Shown here piece after piece: positions 1 through 8,600 of a stretch of 11,752 bases of DNA (positions within the stretch are counted from its first letter, which is position 1; each line of letters begins with the position of its first letter). The DNA lies in contig JAEYYW010000100.1 of the NCBI GenBank assembly GCA_023428265.1, positions 1 through 11,752 of the forward strand, written 5' to 3'. The position numbers were made by a program, and so were the translations under genes. The notes beneath the pieces were generated by a model that had not been told where the DNA came from, did not search any database, and was given only the letters and a program-made list of their open reading frames with translations. This DNA comes from Bacillota bacterium. Lineage in GTDB: Bacteria; Bacillota; Clostridia; Christensenellales; UMGS416.

Positions 1-710
1 TGACCATCCCGGTGAACTCCATCGGCAATCGGGAGTACACCGCGAACTGGACGGCCAACTACTACACACTTGCGTTCAATGCACAGGGCGGAACGGTAAC
101 ACCCGAAAGCATCACCGTGACATACGACGCGGCGATGGGTGAGCTGCCGACGCCCGAAAGGCGGGGTTACACCTTCGGCGGGTGGTTTACCGGCGCAGGC
201 GGCGAGGGTATGAAGGTTACCGCCGACACCGTCTACCAGACGGCAGGCGACCTGACGCTTTACGCTTTCTGGAAGCCCAATGTCTATGCGCTGGTCTACG
301 ACCTGGCGGGCGGCTCTGCGGACAACCCTGCGAGCTACACGGTGGAGGAACTCCCCCTCATGCTGGAGAACCCGTCGAGGGCCGTCTACACCTTTTCCGG
401 CTGGTCTGGCACGGACATTGAGGGAACGGTACTAAACGTGACCATACCGGCGGACTCCATCGGCGACAGGGCATATACCGCCCACTGGAAACTGAACACC
501 TACAGCATACGCTATGACCTGGATGGCGGCATGCTGGACGAACCCAATCCGGACAGTTACACCGTCAGGAGCGGTGACATCACGCTGAATAATCCGCAAA
601 AAGAGGGCTATACGTTTATCGGCTGGTCGGGCACAGGTATTTCGGGCGTGGTGATGACCGTTACGATCCCGGCCGGTTCCTGGGGCAACAGGGCGTATAC
701 CGCCCATTGG
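1..710 (+). repeat. Tandem DNA repeats encoding InlB-type units
   Basis: The unit boundary recurs at the DNA level. The stretch beginning at base 1, the one beginning near 439 and the one beginning near 661 all encode VTIP..S.G.R.YTA.W, with strong nucleotide similarity, for example the TGACCAT.CCGG core. The spacings are about 438 and 222 bp, which are about two units and one unit. The middle boundary (around 220-275) is the most diverged. The similarity fits amplification of a repeat module within the gene. Confidence 0.6.
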
Positions 711-1289
711 GAGAAAAACCCGGCCTATGTTGCCCGGACGCTTACGGACCAGCCCTCCGGCATCACGGTTTCAGGCAGCGGCATTCGCGAGGACGCTGTG
801 CTGACCGTGACGGAGCTGGACCTCGGCAGTGAAGACTGCGCTCAGATCCGGCAGCGGATGGACGACAGTGACCACATTTTCCTTCTGGGCAAGGATATCT
901 CCCTGTCCGGCGGCTTTGAAGGGATGCTATCCATCAGCCTGCCCGTCGGAGCGCAATACGACGGGAAAACGGTAACGGTGCTGCACTGCTCGAACGGCAA
1001 ACTGGAAACCTACACTGTCATTGTTAAGGACGGGATGGTGACATTCCAGGTGTCCAGTCTGTCCCCCTTCGCGGTGTTTGCCCCAGCCGCCGACACGCAG
1101 CCCGATACCACTGAAACTGTTGCGCCATCGCCGTCCCCATCTGCTGCGCCTGCTAAGACTGCGGCGCCCACAAACACTGACGATGTGAGTCGTGGCGGCG
1201 GCATTGGGTTTATCTGGTGGCTGCTGGGCGGCCTGGTTCTGGTTGGTGGCGTGTTGGTGGTTGTCTTTATAGGTCATAGAAGATCGTAA
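1..1289 (+). CDS. InlB-type repeat surface protein with C-terminal membrane anchor (5' end outside window)
   Basis: The frame is open from base 3, so the gene begins upstream; the GTG at 12 is an internal codon, not a start. Counting from that codon as residue 1, three copies of an approximately 72-residue unit of the Listeria-Bacteroides (Flg_new/InlB B-repeat) type occupy about 17-88, 89-159 and 160-233. Each has a YxLxYDLxGG-like strand, a GYTFxGW core and an (Y)TAHW/LYAFW end. A beta-rich domain follows at about 240-356, ending SPFAVFAP. Next comes a Pro/Thr/Ala/Ser-rich stalk at 361-390, then a single hydrophobic segment at about 397-420 and a short basic tail GHRRS. No LPxTG motif is present, so anchoring is probably by the membrane helix with the repeats outside the cell. 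Known of the family: such repeats occur in surface and adhesin-like proteins of Gram-positive bacteria. The role here, perhaps ICE-encoded surface contact, is inference from neighbouring ICE remnants. Confidence 0.85.
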   Translation, partial: TIPVNSIGNREYTANWTANYYTLAFNAQGGTVTPESITVTYDAAMGELPTPERRGYTFGGWFTGAGGEGMKVTADTVYQTAGDLTLYAFWKPNVYALVYDLAGGSADNPASYTVEELPLMLENPSRAVYTFSGWSGTDIEGTVLNVTIPADSIGDRAYTAHWKLNTYSIRYDLDGGMLDEPNPDSYTVRSGDITLNNPQKEGYTFIGWSGTGISGVVMTVTIPAGSWGNRAYTAHWEKNPAYVARTLTDQPSGITVSGSGIREDAVLTVTELDLGSEDCAQIRQRMDDSDHIFLLGKDISLSGGFEGMLSISLPVGAQYDGKTVTVLHCSNGKLETYTVIVKDGMVTFQVSSLSPFAVFAPAADTQPDTTETVAPSPSPSAAPAKTAAPTNTDDVSRGGGIGFIWWLLGGLVLVGGVLVVVFIGHRRS

Positions 1290-1375
1290 AGGAAGTCTGC
1301 ATCCATTTTGGAAATGGCTACAGTAAAATGGACAGTCATTTCTGGGCAGTCCGTGATTTATATAAATCCACTAAA

Positions 1376-1837
1376 AATCAAAACCCCTCTTGACAGAAGT
1401 CGTTCTGCAAATACCACTTTGTATTTGCACCGAAGTACCGATGGCAAGTGTTATACGGGCAGATAAAGAAGGTCATAGGACAGATACTGCGGAAGCTATG
1501 TGAGCAAAAGGGGATAGAGATCATAGAAGTAAAGGCATGCCCAGATCACATACACATGTTGGTGAGTATACCACCGAAAATGAGAATATCATATGCAATT
1601 GGGTACCTGAAAAGCAAGAACTCGTTGATGATATTTACCGGCACACAAATTTAGGTAAGTATGGGAATCGGCATTTCTGGTGCCGGTGTTACTACGTAGA
1701 TATGGTCGGGCGGAATCGGAAGGCAATAGAGAAATACATCCGCAACCAGTTACAGGAAGATATCATGGGCGACCAGATGAGCTTTATAGAGTACTTGGCC
1801 GTTTACGGGTGAGCAAGTAAAAGGCGGCAAAAAATAG
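1376..1837 (+). pseudogene. tnpA: IS200-family Y1 (HUH) transposase tnpA, broken
   Basis: The product would be a Y1 single-strand transposase. In the frame of 1394 the N-terminal CKYHFVFAPKYRW signature reads into LYGQIKK and KACPDHIHMLVSIPP; the HUH histidines are at 1547-1549 and 1553-1555. After MIF at about 1636 the homology jumps frame (RHTNLGKYGNRHFW), consistent with loss of one base. The catalytic tyrosine region EKYIRNQ follows, with Tyr at 1735-1737. Three lesions are visible: an in-frame TGA at 1391-1393 near the N-terminus, the shift near 1636, and a second shift near 1798, after which the family tail FTGEQVKGGKK is read in another frame to TAG at 1835-1837. No start codon with a ribosome site is evident. 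The HUH and Tyr residues survive, so the decay looks recent, but the protein cannot be made as one chain. Confidence 0.85.
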
Positions 1838-1858
1838 GCCGCCCCTTTAGGGGCGGCC
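1837..1858 (+). repeat. Perfect 9-bp hairpin after tnpA remnant
   Basis: GGCCGCCCC (1837-1845) pairs perfectly with GGGGCGGCC (1850-1858) around a TTTA loop, starting at the last base of the tnpA stop codon. There is no T-run after it, so it is not a classic intrinsic terminator. It may be part of the right-end structure of the IS or a transcription barrier. Confidence 0.6.
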
Positions 1859-1915
1859 CGTGAAGGATAAGCGGTTGGCGAAATTTCAACGCATGTGTAG
1901 ATGCATGCTGGTAGC

Positions 1916-1958
1916 AGGCCCTTCTAGGGCCTAATTAGGCCACCGGCTAAGCCGGTGG
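1916..1958 (+). repeat. Compound palindromes, candidate right end of the IS200-type element
   Basis: Three overlapping or adjacent inverted repeats are visible. AGGCCC/GGGCCT at 1916-1932 has a TTCTA loop. The perfect 14-bp palindrome GGCCTAATTAGGCC spans 1928-1941. CCACCGGC/GCCGGTGG at 1940-1958 has a TAA loop. The first two share bases and would be mutually exclusive, and the second and third overlap by two bases. Stems of this kind near the end of IS200/IS605 elements are recognised by TnpA on single-stranded DNA, so this is the likely right end; the exact cleavage site is not determined. Confidence 0.55.
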
Positions 1959-2101
1959 TCATGACTCTTGCCAGCAGGTCATGGAAATCCAACTTCGTGT
2001 TATCATAATCCGCTTCTCTAAAGGTAATGAATTGAGCTTCATGTTATTAACACACCTATTATGAGCATTTACCAACGCCCGATAATATTGTCCGCAAAAT
2101 C

Positions 2102-3085
2102 TGTCCGACTGACTTGGAGCAGCGGGCCGGGCGTATCGTGCGACAGGGGAACAAAAACGAAGAAGTGCACATCTTCAGGTACGTCACGGAGAACACATTT
2201 GACGCTTACCTATATCAGATTCTAGAGAACAAGCAGCGGTTCATCAGCCAGATCATGACGAGCAAAAGCCCTGTTCGCAGTGCCGAGGACATTGACGAGA
2301 CGGCGCTTAGCTACGCCGAGGTGAAAGCTCTTGCCACTGGCAACCCATATATCAAGGAGAAAATGGACCTGGACATCCAGGTCTCCAAGCTGAAGCTACT
2401 GAAGGCAAACCACCTGAGCCAGAGATATGCGCTGGAGGATGCGGTACTCCAGCGGTTCCCCCGAGAAACCAAGCTGGCTGAAGAACGCATATCTGGCTTT
2501 GAGAAAGATCTCATCCATCTGGAACAGCTCAGTACAACGCCGACGCCTGCCAGTGCAGGTGATGGCGGTAGCACGGAGAGCAAGTTCGCAGGTATGACAG
2601 TCAAAGGTATTTCCTTCACAGAAAAGACCCACGCCGGCGTGGCTATTCTGGAAACCTGCAAGTTGATAACATCGCCGGAACCCCAGAAATTGGGCAGCTA
2701 TATGGGCTACCCGATGTTCTTTTCTTTCAATAGCTTCGGCAAGCAGTACCAGATCACCCTACAGGGAACCATCGGCCACACAGTCACGCTGGGTTCCGAT
2801 GTGCATGGCTACATCACCCGCCTGGACAACGCGCTAGCCGACATTCCGAAGAAGCTGGAGTATTGTCGGGAACAGTTGAAGACTCTCCGGCAACAGATGG
2901 AGACAGCCAAAGAACAGATTGAAGTTCCCTTTGATATGGAGCAGGAACTGCAGACAAAGACAGTTCGGTTGGCAGAGCTCAATAGTCTGCTGAACATGGA
3001 GCACCGGGAAACCGTCATCATGGACGCGGAGCCGGAGGAGGAAGCGCCGGAACAGGAACGGAAGGCGGTTGGACATGAAAGATGA
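2102..3085 (+). pseudogene. C-terminal fragment of ICE SNF2-family helicase/methylase giant protein
   Basis: Homology starts at about 2102-2111 (CPTDLEQ), directly before helicase motif VI, QRAGRIVRQGN. It continues with the VHIFRYVTENTFDAYLYQILENK region and a long C-terminal part with charged, coiled-coil-like stretches (about residues 230-285, counting from 2114). This arrangement is characteristic of the very large SNF2-type helicases, often fused to an N6-adenine methylase, encoded on clostridial Tn1549-like ICEs, which are normally well over 2000 residues. Here all ATPase motifs before VI are missing. The only initiator is a TTG at 2114 lying inside the conserved helicase core, so I treat it as a 5'-truncated pseudogene. 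The remaining frame is open to TGA at 3083-3085. The same ICE order, helicase then DUF3991/Toprim gene, is kept, with an 11-bp gap. A truncated product would lack helicase activity. Confidence 0.82.
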
Positions 3086-3096
3086 GGTGAACATAG

Positions 3097-3990
3097 ATGC
3101 CCTATGTTACCAGGGAGCAGATCGAGGCGGCAAAGCGGATGGACTTGTTGACCTACCTACAGACCTACGAGCCGGACGAGTTGGTGCGCCTATCCGGTAA
3201 TGTCTATACCACACGCACCCACGACAGTCTAAAAATCTCCAACGGTAAATGGTGTTGGTGGTCGCACGATATCGGTGGGCGCTCAGCGTTGGATTATCTC
3301 ATCAAGGTGCAGGGCATGTCGCTCCCCGAGGCGGTTATCCGGATCAATGGGCAGGCGGTGGCTATACTGCTTGCCCGCTCCGACAAGGTAGTGAAGGGTG
3401 AGCCGAAGACGCTTCTTCTTCCGGATCGGAACGAAAACAATGATCGGGTCATCTCCTATCTTGTGGATCGTGGCGTCCATCGTTCCATCATTGAGTTTTG
3501 CGTTCACATGGGACGGCTTTATGAAAGCCGGGGGCATCACAATGCTGTCTTTTGTTGGGTTCGATCTACAAGGAGCGACTCTTTCTCCATACCGGCGAGT
3601 AGAGAAAGCCGGAGGCTTCACTTGTTTCAGAGTGCTATTGACTTGCTCTCCTTCGGCACTTTGATGCTTCTAGATGGAAAGGATTGGAGGCAGGAGCATT
3701 GTCTGTCACTGGCAGGGGTTTACAAGCCGAGGCGAAATATTGAAGAGTGCGCCTTACCTATGGCTCTGGCCTAATATCTGATGGATTTTCCTCAGATAAA
3801 CAACACATCTTTGCATCTGGATAATGATGAGCCAGGAAGACTGGCAGCAGGGGTGATTATGGCCAAGCTGATGGACAGGTTTGTTGTCGATAGTTGTCCG
3901 CCACACAGTGGAAAAGACTACAACGAGCTACTGCAGAAGAGGCTTGGGATAGGAACACCTATAAGGCAACTTAATCATTTGAAAAAGTGA
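3097..3990 (+). pseudogene. DUF3991/Toprim-domain ICE protein, broken by nonsense, frameshift and internal deletion
   Basis: The first ~85 residues (MPYVTREQIEAAKRMDLLTY ... KWCWWSHDIGGRSALDYLI) match the N-terminal CHC2-like zinc-finger/DUF3991 region of Toprim proteins found next to the SNF2 helicase on clostridial ICEs. The start at 3097 has GAGGTGA upstream. Three lesions are visible. An extra T in the run at 3550-3553 takes the frame off VFVGFD. A segment normally lying between that motif and the SFSIPA motif (around 3573-3578) is missing, and the frame is restored. TAA at 3772-3774 replaces an expected Gln codon (ALAxYL). The same frame continues past the stop, with the Toprim DxD motif LDNDEPGRLA (Asp codons 3820-3822 and 3826-3828) and the GKDYNELL tail, to TGA at 3988-3990. 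The visible ORF of 225 residues therefore lacks the Toprim catalytic aspartates. The family is thought to act as a primase-like DNA-processing protein; this copy is probably dead. Confidence 0.85.
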
Positions 3991-3997
3991 GTTTGAG

Positions 3998-4028
3998 AGG
4001 GCTGGTCGTTGGCCGACCTCCCCTTTTC
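3998..4028 (+). terminator. Probable intrinsic terminator after the Toprim pseudogene
   Basis: GGTCG (4004-4008) pairs with CGACC (4014-4018) across TTGGC. An outer AGGG/CCCT pairing (3998-4001 with 4021-4024) extends the stem across a small internal loop. It is followed by TTTTCT and lies 8 bp after the pseudogene stop, in the expected position for a plus-strand terminator. Confidence 0.55.
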
Positions 4029-4029
4029 T

Positions 4030-4490
4030 ATTTATTATCCGAGGCACGGGGTGTGTCTATAACACGTAGTTGGGGGTTACAGTGCATTTATATAACACCA
4101 AGAACCTTGAATACGAGGATCGGGTATATTCAAATAGCTGACAGTTCGATTAGGTAGCTGGCCGAAAACGTAGCTTCCCGCCCGCGGAACCACGGCATTG
4201 GTAGTAACTGTATCTATTTTTATACATATTGCTAGCCTTCGCTCAAAATTCCGGCTCTATGAGTAACATCACCCGACGCTATATAACCTATTAGTTCAAA
4301 CTCACCCATGCTTAACACAGAGACAATAACTGCAAACGATTTTGAAGTCATACACAGCATCCGAAATTATTGAACTTATAATTAAAATATCCCCATAACT
4401 CAAAGTTCTCAGGGTGCAAACATGGCTATGCCACTCACCAACCCATCAAAATCCCTCGATTAGCAGGTAATCTGACGTTATTGTGTAAAA
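4030..4490. other. Gene-free AT-rich spacer
   Basis: No reading frame with recognisable protein homology was found on either strand by eye, and I see no tRNA or repeat array. It separates the ICE remnants from the araC stop codon. TATAACAC occurs twice (4058-4065 and 4091-4098), which I regard as weak. Confidence 0.4.
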
Positions 4491-5411
4491 CTACATGGTT
4501 TTATTCTGGACAATATCACGATAGGCCCGTGGGGAATGGCCGACAATTCTTTTGAAAGTCATCGAAAAATAATAGGGGTTGCTAAAGCCGAGCATGCCGC
4601 TGATCCTATTAATTTTCGCGGTCGAAGACTCCAGTAGCTCGCATGCTTTTTGGACTTTGAGCCGGATATAGTAATTCATCGGAGTATAGCCTACCTTCTT
4701 TTTAAAAAGCCGGACGAAATGGCATCTGGACAGATTGGAGTATTGGGATAATTGCTCAAGGCTCAGGTTTCCGTCAATATTGTCCAGCATATAGTGTATG
4801 ACCTTTTCCACATTCATGCTTTCAATATTAGCCAGCCCGGTGTTTACGGACAGGCTATAGATATAGCTCAGGATATTGACGAGATAGGAAGTGGCGAAAA
4901 TCAAGTTGCTGTGCGTGTAGCCTGTTTTTACAATGGTAAAGATGTCCTGCAGCCAGGAGAGAACTTTCATATTTTCGCCCAGGTGCAGGACGGGGCAGTC
5001 CGGTGACAGGCCCAGCATCGCCATGTAGGAACCGGCATTTTCCCCTCTGAAGTGTACCCAGTACTTGGTCCATGGGTCCGCGATATCCGCTCCATAGGAG
5101 TGCACCATACCGGGAGGGCAGACAAAAACATCTCCCTTGCTAATGATCCACCGCTTATTGCGCAGTTCAAGCCAGCCGAGCCCCTCAACGCAATAAATCA
5201 TAACATAGTCTTGAAGCAGCCGCTTGCTGACGAGGTGGCCGTATGCTTTGGTATAGCAGCCTGCCCACGTTAGTAGCAGGTTGGCCAGGATCTCATTTTT
5301 TGACTCTTTTTCTATGATATCAGAGGGCGTGTAAAAGGATATTTCCTTGTAGGCCGCCAATGGCGCGGACGCAGATGTATCGGCAAGCTGATAATCGATG
5401 TTGTCAATCAT
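4491..5411 (-). CDS. AraC-family transcriptional regulator
   Basis: A complete 306-residue regulator. The N-terminal half contains a cupin-like AraC ligand-binding domain (about residues 65-125), with the typical GWLELRNKRWIISKGDVFVC strand pattern followed by PPGMVHSYGAD. The C-terminal 100 residues carry the paired helix-turn-helix DNA-binding domain: first HTH about 217-238 (LSLEQLSQYSNLSRCHFVRLF), second about 266-288 ending GFSNPYYFSMTFKRIVG, and the closing HSPRAYRD signature. The ATG at 5411 is preceded by GAGAGG on the minus strand (plus bases 5420-5425) at about 8 bp. It is transcribed divergently from the beta-galactosidase gene. Regulators of this layout usually respond to a sugar and activate the adjacent glycosidase gene, so control of the neighbour is a reasonable inference. 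The inducer cannot be read from sequence. No lesions are seen. Confidence 0.92.
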   Translation of the reverse strand: MIDNIDYQLADTSASAPLAAYKEISFYTPSDIIEKESKNEILANLLLTWAGCYTKAYGHLVSKRLLQDYVMIYCVEGLGWLELRNKRWIISKGDVFVCPPGMVHSYGADIADPWTKYWVHFRGENAGSYMAMLGLSPDCPVLHLGENMKVLSWLQDIFTIVKTGYTHSNLIFATSYLVNILSYIYSLSVNTGLANIESMNVEKVIHYMLDNIDGNLSLEQLSQYSNLSRCHFVRLFKKKVGYTPMNYYIRLKVQKACELLESSTAKINRISGMLGFSNPYYFSMTFKRIVGHSPRAYRDIVQNKTM

Positions 5412-5548
5412 GACCGCAGCCTCTCAAAATACTGTGCCTGGCAAATTGTAGAAACCGATTTTGTGCTTCTTCGGACTAAATAATGATGAGGATGCATTTT
5501 GAGCAATCCACAGGCTACAGAGCAATATATTATATGATCCATCACAAT

Positions 5549-5623
5549 TTTGCAAATTTGATTTCTGTTGCCTTGGGCCTATAATGAGATAAGATTAGTC
5601 TGCCGGAATTAATACATTTGCAA
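5549..5623 (+). promoter_or_regulatory. Promoter of the beta-galactosidase gene with possible regulator sites
   Basis: A perfect -10 hexamer TATAAT lies at 5580-5585, with TTGATT (4/6 match to consensus) at 5558-5563 and a 16-bp spacer. Transcription would start near 5592, giving a leader of about 40 nt. TTTGCAA occurs twice, just upstream of the -35 (5549-5555) and downstream of the -10 (5617-5623). The upstream copy is a plausible AraC-type binding half-site; the assignment to the divergent regulator is inference. Confidence 0.55.
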
Positions 5624-5627
5624 GGAG
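5622..5627 (+). promoter_or_regulatory. Ribosome binding site of the beta-galactosidase gene
   Basis: AAGGAG lies 7 bp before the ATG at 5635, a near-ideal Shine-Dalgarno sequence and spacing. It fixes this ATG as the start. Confidence 0.8.
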
Positions 5628-5634
5628 AATCGTT

Positions 5635-8600
5635 ATGAGCCTGTTCCAAAAGTTCCATACACAAAACGACTGGGAGAACCTGGACGTCAAATCCATCAAC
5701 AGGGAGCAATCTCACTCACCCTGGGGCGCTTATGAAAATGAAATCCAGGCCAAAACATGCAATCGCGTCATTTCCAGTTGGAGCATGTCTTTGGACGGAA
5801 CCTGGAAGTTTTCGTATTACTCCAGGCCGGAGCTTGCCGACTGTTTTTGGACGCCCGGATATGATTTCTCCTGCTGGAATGATATAAAGGTTCCCGGGAA
5901 CTGGGAGGTTCAGGGCTTCGGTGAACCGCTTTATACCAACGTTGTGTACCCGTGGGATCATTACAGTACAGAAAAACAAGTGATACATCCCAATAAGGGT
6001 GATGCCGGTCGCGGCTTGGCTAATCCGCCCTACATACCCCGGGAAAACCCTACCGGGTGCTATTACAGGGAATTCACCGTTCCCCACGAGTGGCTGCAGA
6101 GGGAGATCTTCATACAGTTCAAGGGCGTTGAAACAGCCTACTATCTATGGATAAACGGAAAAGAAGTGGGGTATTCCCAGGACAGCAAGCTTCCAAGTGA
6201 ATTTGACATTACTCCTTTTGTAAAGGAAGGCAAAAATACAATTGCTGTGCAGGCAATGAGGTTTGCGGTAAGCACCTACCTGGAAGACCAGGACTACTGG
6301 TATCTTTCCGGCATTTATCGCTCCGTCTGCCTCTATGCAAAGCCTCAAGCACGGATTGTGGACTGGAAAATAGATGCCATCCCCGATATGCATAGCTCCT
6401 GTGGTATCCTAAAAGCGGACATATCAATCAATCGATTTGACGGCTTTGCGGATTACCAGATCAAGCTGGAAATTCTTGACACCCAGGGCAGGCTGTTGGC
6501 TTGCGGGGCTTCCGGAATAAACCCGCAGGCAGTCTACCGTCCGGATAAAAGCCCCGCGTCCAACACGGCAAGGATTCATCTCAAAATGGAAAACATACTG
6601 CAGTGGACGCCGGAGACTCCGGCTCTTTATACGGTCGTGATGACCTTGATATCGCCCCAGGGCGACGGGGTGGATTTTGAGAGCTGCAGGGTCGGGTTTA
6701 AGAAAATTGAAATTGTGGACGGCGTACTGTTCCTCAACGGAAAGAGGCTCATTGTCCGGGGGGTCAACCGGCATGAACATGAGGCGCGCAACGGCCGCAC
6801 CGTAACCGTGGAGCACATGACAGAAGAAATCAAGCTCATGAAACGTCTTGGCATCAATTCGGTCAGAACGTGCCATTACCCCGATGACCCCTGCTGGTAT
6901 GACCTGTGCGACGAGTTGGGGCTGCTGCTTGTCTGCGAATGCAATCTGGAAACCCACGGCGTTGAAGGGGCGCTGACCCGTGACCCGTCCTGGGGAACCA
7001 GCTTTTTGGAGCGGGCTATCCGCATGGTGCTGACCCACAAGAACCATCCGTCCATCTATTCGTGGTCCTTGGGAAATGAAAGCGGGTTTGGGGCCAATCA
7101 TGCGGGCATGGCTGGGTGGATCAGGGAATATGACCCGACACGCTTGTGCCAATACGAAGCAGGCGAGCCCGGCAAAAATATTTCAGATATCAGAGGCAAC
7201 ATGTATGCCACACAGAAGAAAATAATGCGCATGCTGACCGATACCGAGGACAACCGGCCTGTGATTCTGGTGGAATACCTGTACCAAATCCGCAATGCCG
7301 GCGGCGGCATTCACAAATTCAATGAACTGGTGGAGAATTACAAAAGATTCCAGGGCGGATACGTCTGGGACTGGCAGGATAAGTGCCTGGTTGCCAAAAC
7401 GCCGGAAGGGAAAGAATACTTTGCCTATGGCGGAGACTTCAACGAAAGTATAGTGGACTGGGTAAGCCCGGGCTTCATGACCAATAACGGCATCGTCTTG
7501 CCCGACCTGACGCCCAAGCCGGTGGCATTGGAAGTCAAGCAGGCCTATTGTCCTATCGTTTTTGCGAAGCCTGAAGCGGACAATCCATGGGCCATGGACC
7601 TGGAGCCCGACCATTACATCGTCAAAAACCGCAACCTGTTCCTGAACACGAAGCCATATGAAGCCGTTTATGCCATCAGGGAGAATGGTACAGTCATAAA
7701 GACCGGTCCATATGAGCTTCCTTTTTTGAACGCGGGGGAGGATGCTGAAATCAAGTTCGCTTGCGATTTCGACAGAAAGCCCAATGCCGAGTACCATGTG
7801 GAGTTTTCTGTCCGGTATGCCGCCGATACGGCTTTTGCGCCTGCTGGCTATGAATTGGGTTGTTACCAGTTCAGGCTGAACAGCGGAGCCTATGCCTATG
7901 GGAACAAGGGCCATGACGTCTGCACGGGGGATAAAGTCGCGTTGAAAGACGGACAAAACAGCCTTACCGCAACAGGAAACCATTTCGCGGTTGCCTTTGA
8001 CAAGGGGAGCGGAACCATCCGTTCTTACCGGAAAGACGGCGTGGAGTATATGTTAGGCGGGCCGGTAGAGTGTTTTACACGGCCGCTGTCTGGAATCGAC
8101 GCCCAAAACGGATGGGGCCGGTACACAATCTGGGATGGGTTCGATCCAAAAAATACCAGGACGGCTTTAAAGGAATTCTCTGCGGAGCAATCGGGCAACC
8201 GGGCTGTCATTCATACGGTGCGGGAAATCACGTTTACAAGCAATCCGTACGCAATACTTGTCTCAACCGGCTATACTGTCGCCGGCGATGGGGAAATCAC
8301 GATCCGGTCGGCTTTCAGTATAGATCCTTCCTTGAAGGACATGCCCAGAGTGGGGGTTGAGATGATCATACCCCAGGGCTTTGAATCGTTGGACTATTAC
8401 GGCCTGGGCCCAGTGGAGAATTACAGGGACAGAAAAGAATCGGCGAAGATGGGCGTTTTCACGAGCAGCGTGGAAAAAGAGCATTTCGCGTTCATACCGC
8501 CGTCGGAAAACGGCGGGCATGAAGAAACCCGCTGGATAACCCTGTCCAACGGAGACGGCCGTGCTATTCAAATTTCGTCACCGATACCATTCCACTTCGA

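Larger units (their letters stand above)
1300..1970 (+). mobile_element. Decayed IS200/IS605-type insertion sequence (ends approximate)
   Basis: The element is defined by the broken tnpA at about 1376-1837 and the hairpin cluster that follows up to about 1960. The total of roughly 0.65-0.7 kb fits a tnpA-only IS200-type element. Elements of this family have no terminal inverted repeats; they end in subterminal hairpins. The right-end candidate is the CCACCGGC/GCCGGTGG stem at 1940-1958. A small stem (CCATTT/AAATGG, 1303-1317) lies where the left end could be, but I cannot fix either cleavage site. There is no tnpB in the interval. It sits between a surface-protein gene and a truncated ICE helicase gene. 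Confidence 0.6.

Noticed and set aside
12..14. GTG as the start of the surface protein
   Set aside because: The frame is open to the window edge and the preceding codons (TIP) belong to the repeat pattern VTIP..S, so the gene starts upstream.
1957..1983. GGTCATG repeated at 1957-1963 and 1977-1983 as a target-site duplication
   Set aside because: IS200/IS605 elements do not make target duplications, and two 7-mers 20 bp apart are not convincing.
6424..7983. Long open frames on the minus strand (242 and 266 codons)
   Set aside because: They lie fully inside the well-supported GH2 gene on the opposite strand, have no family resemblance and no ribosome sites; they are antisense shadows.
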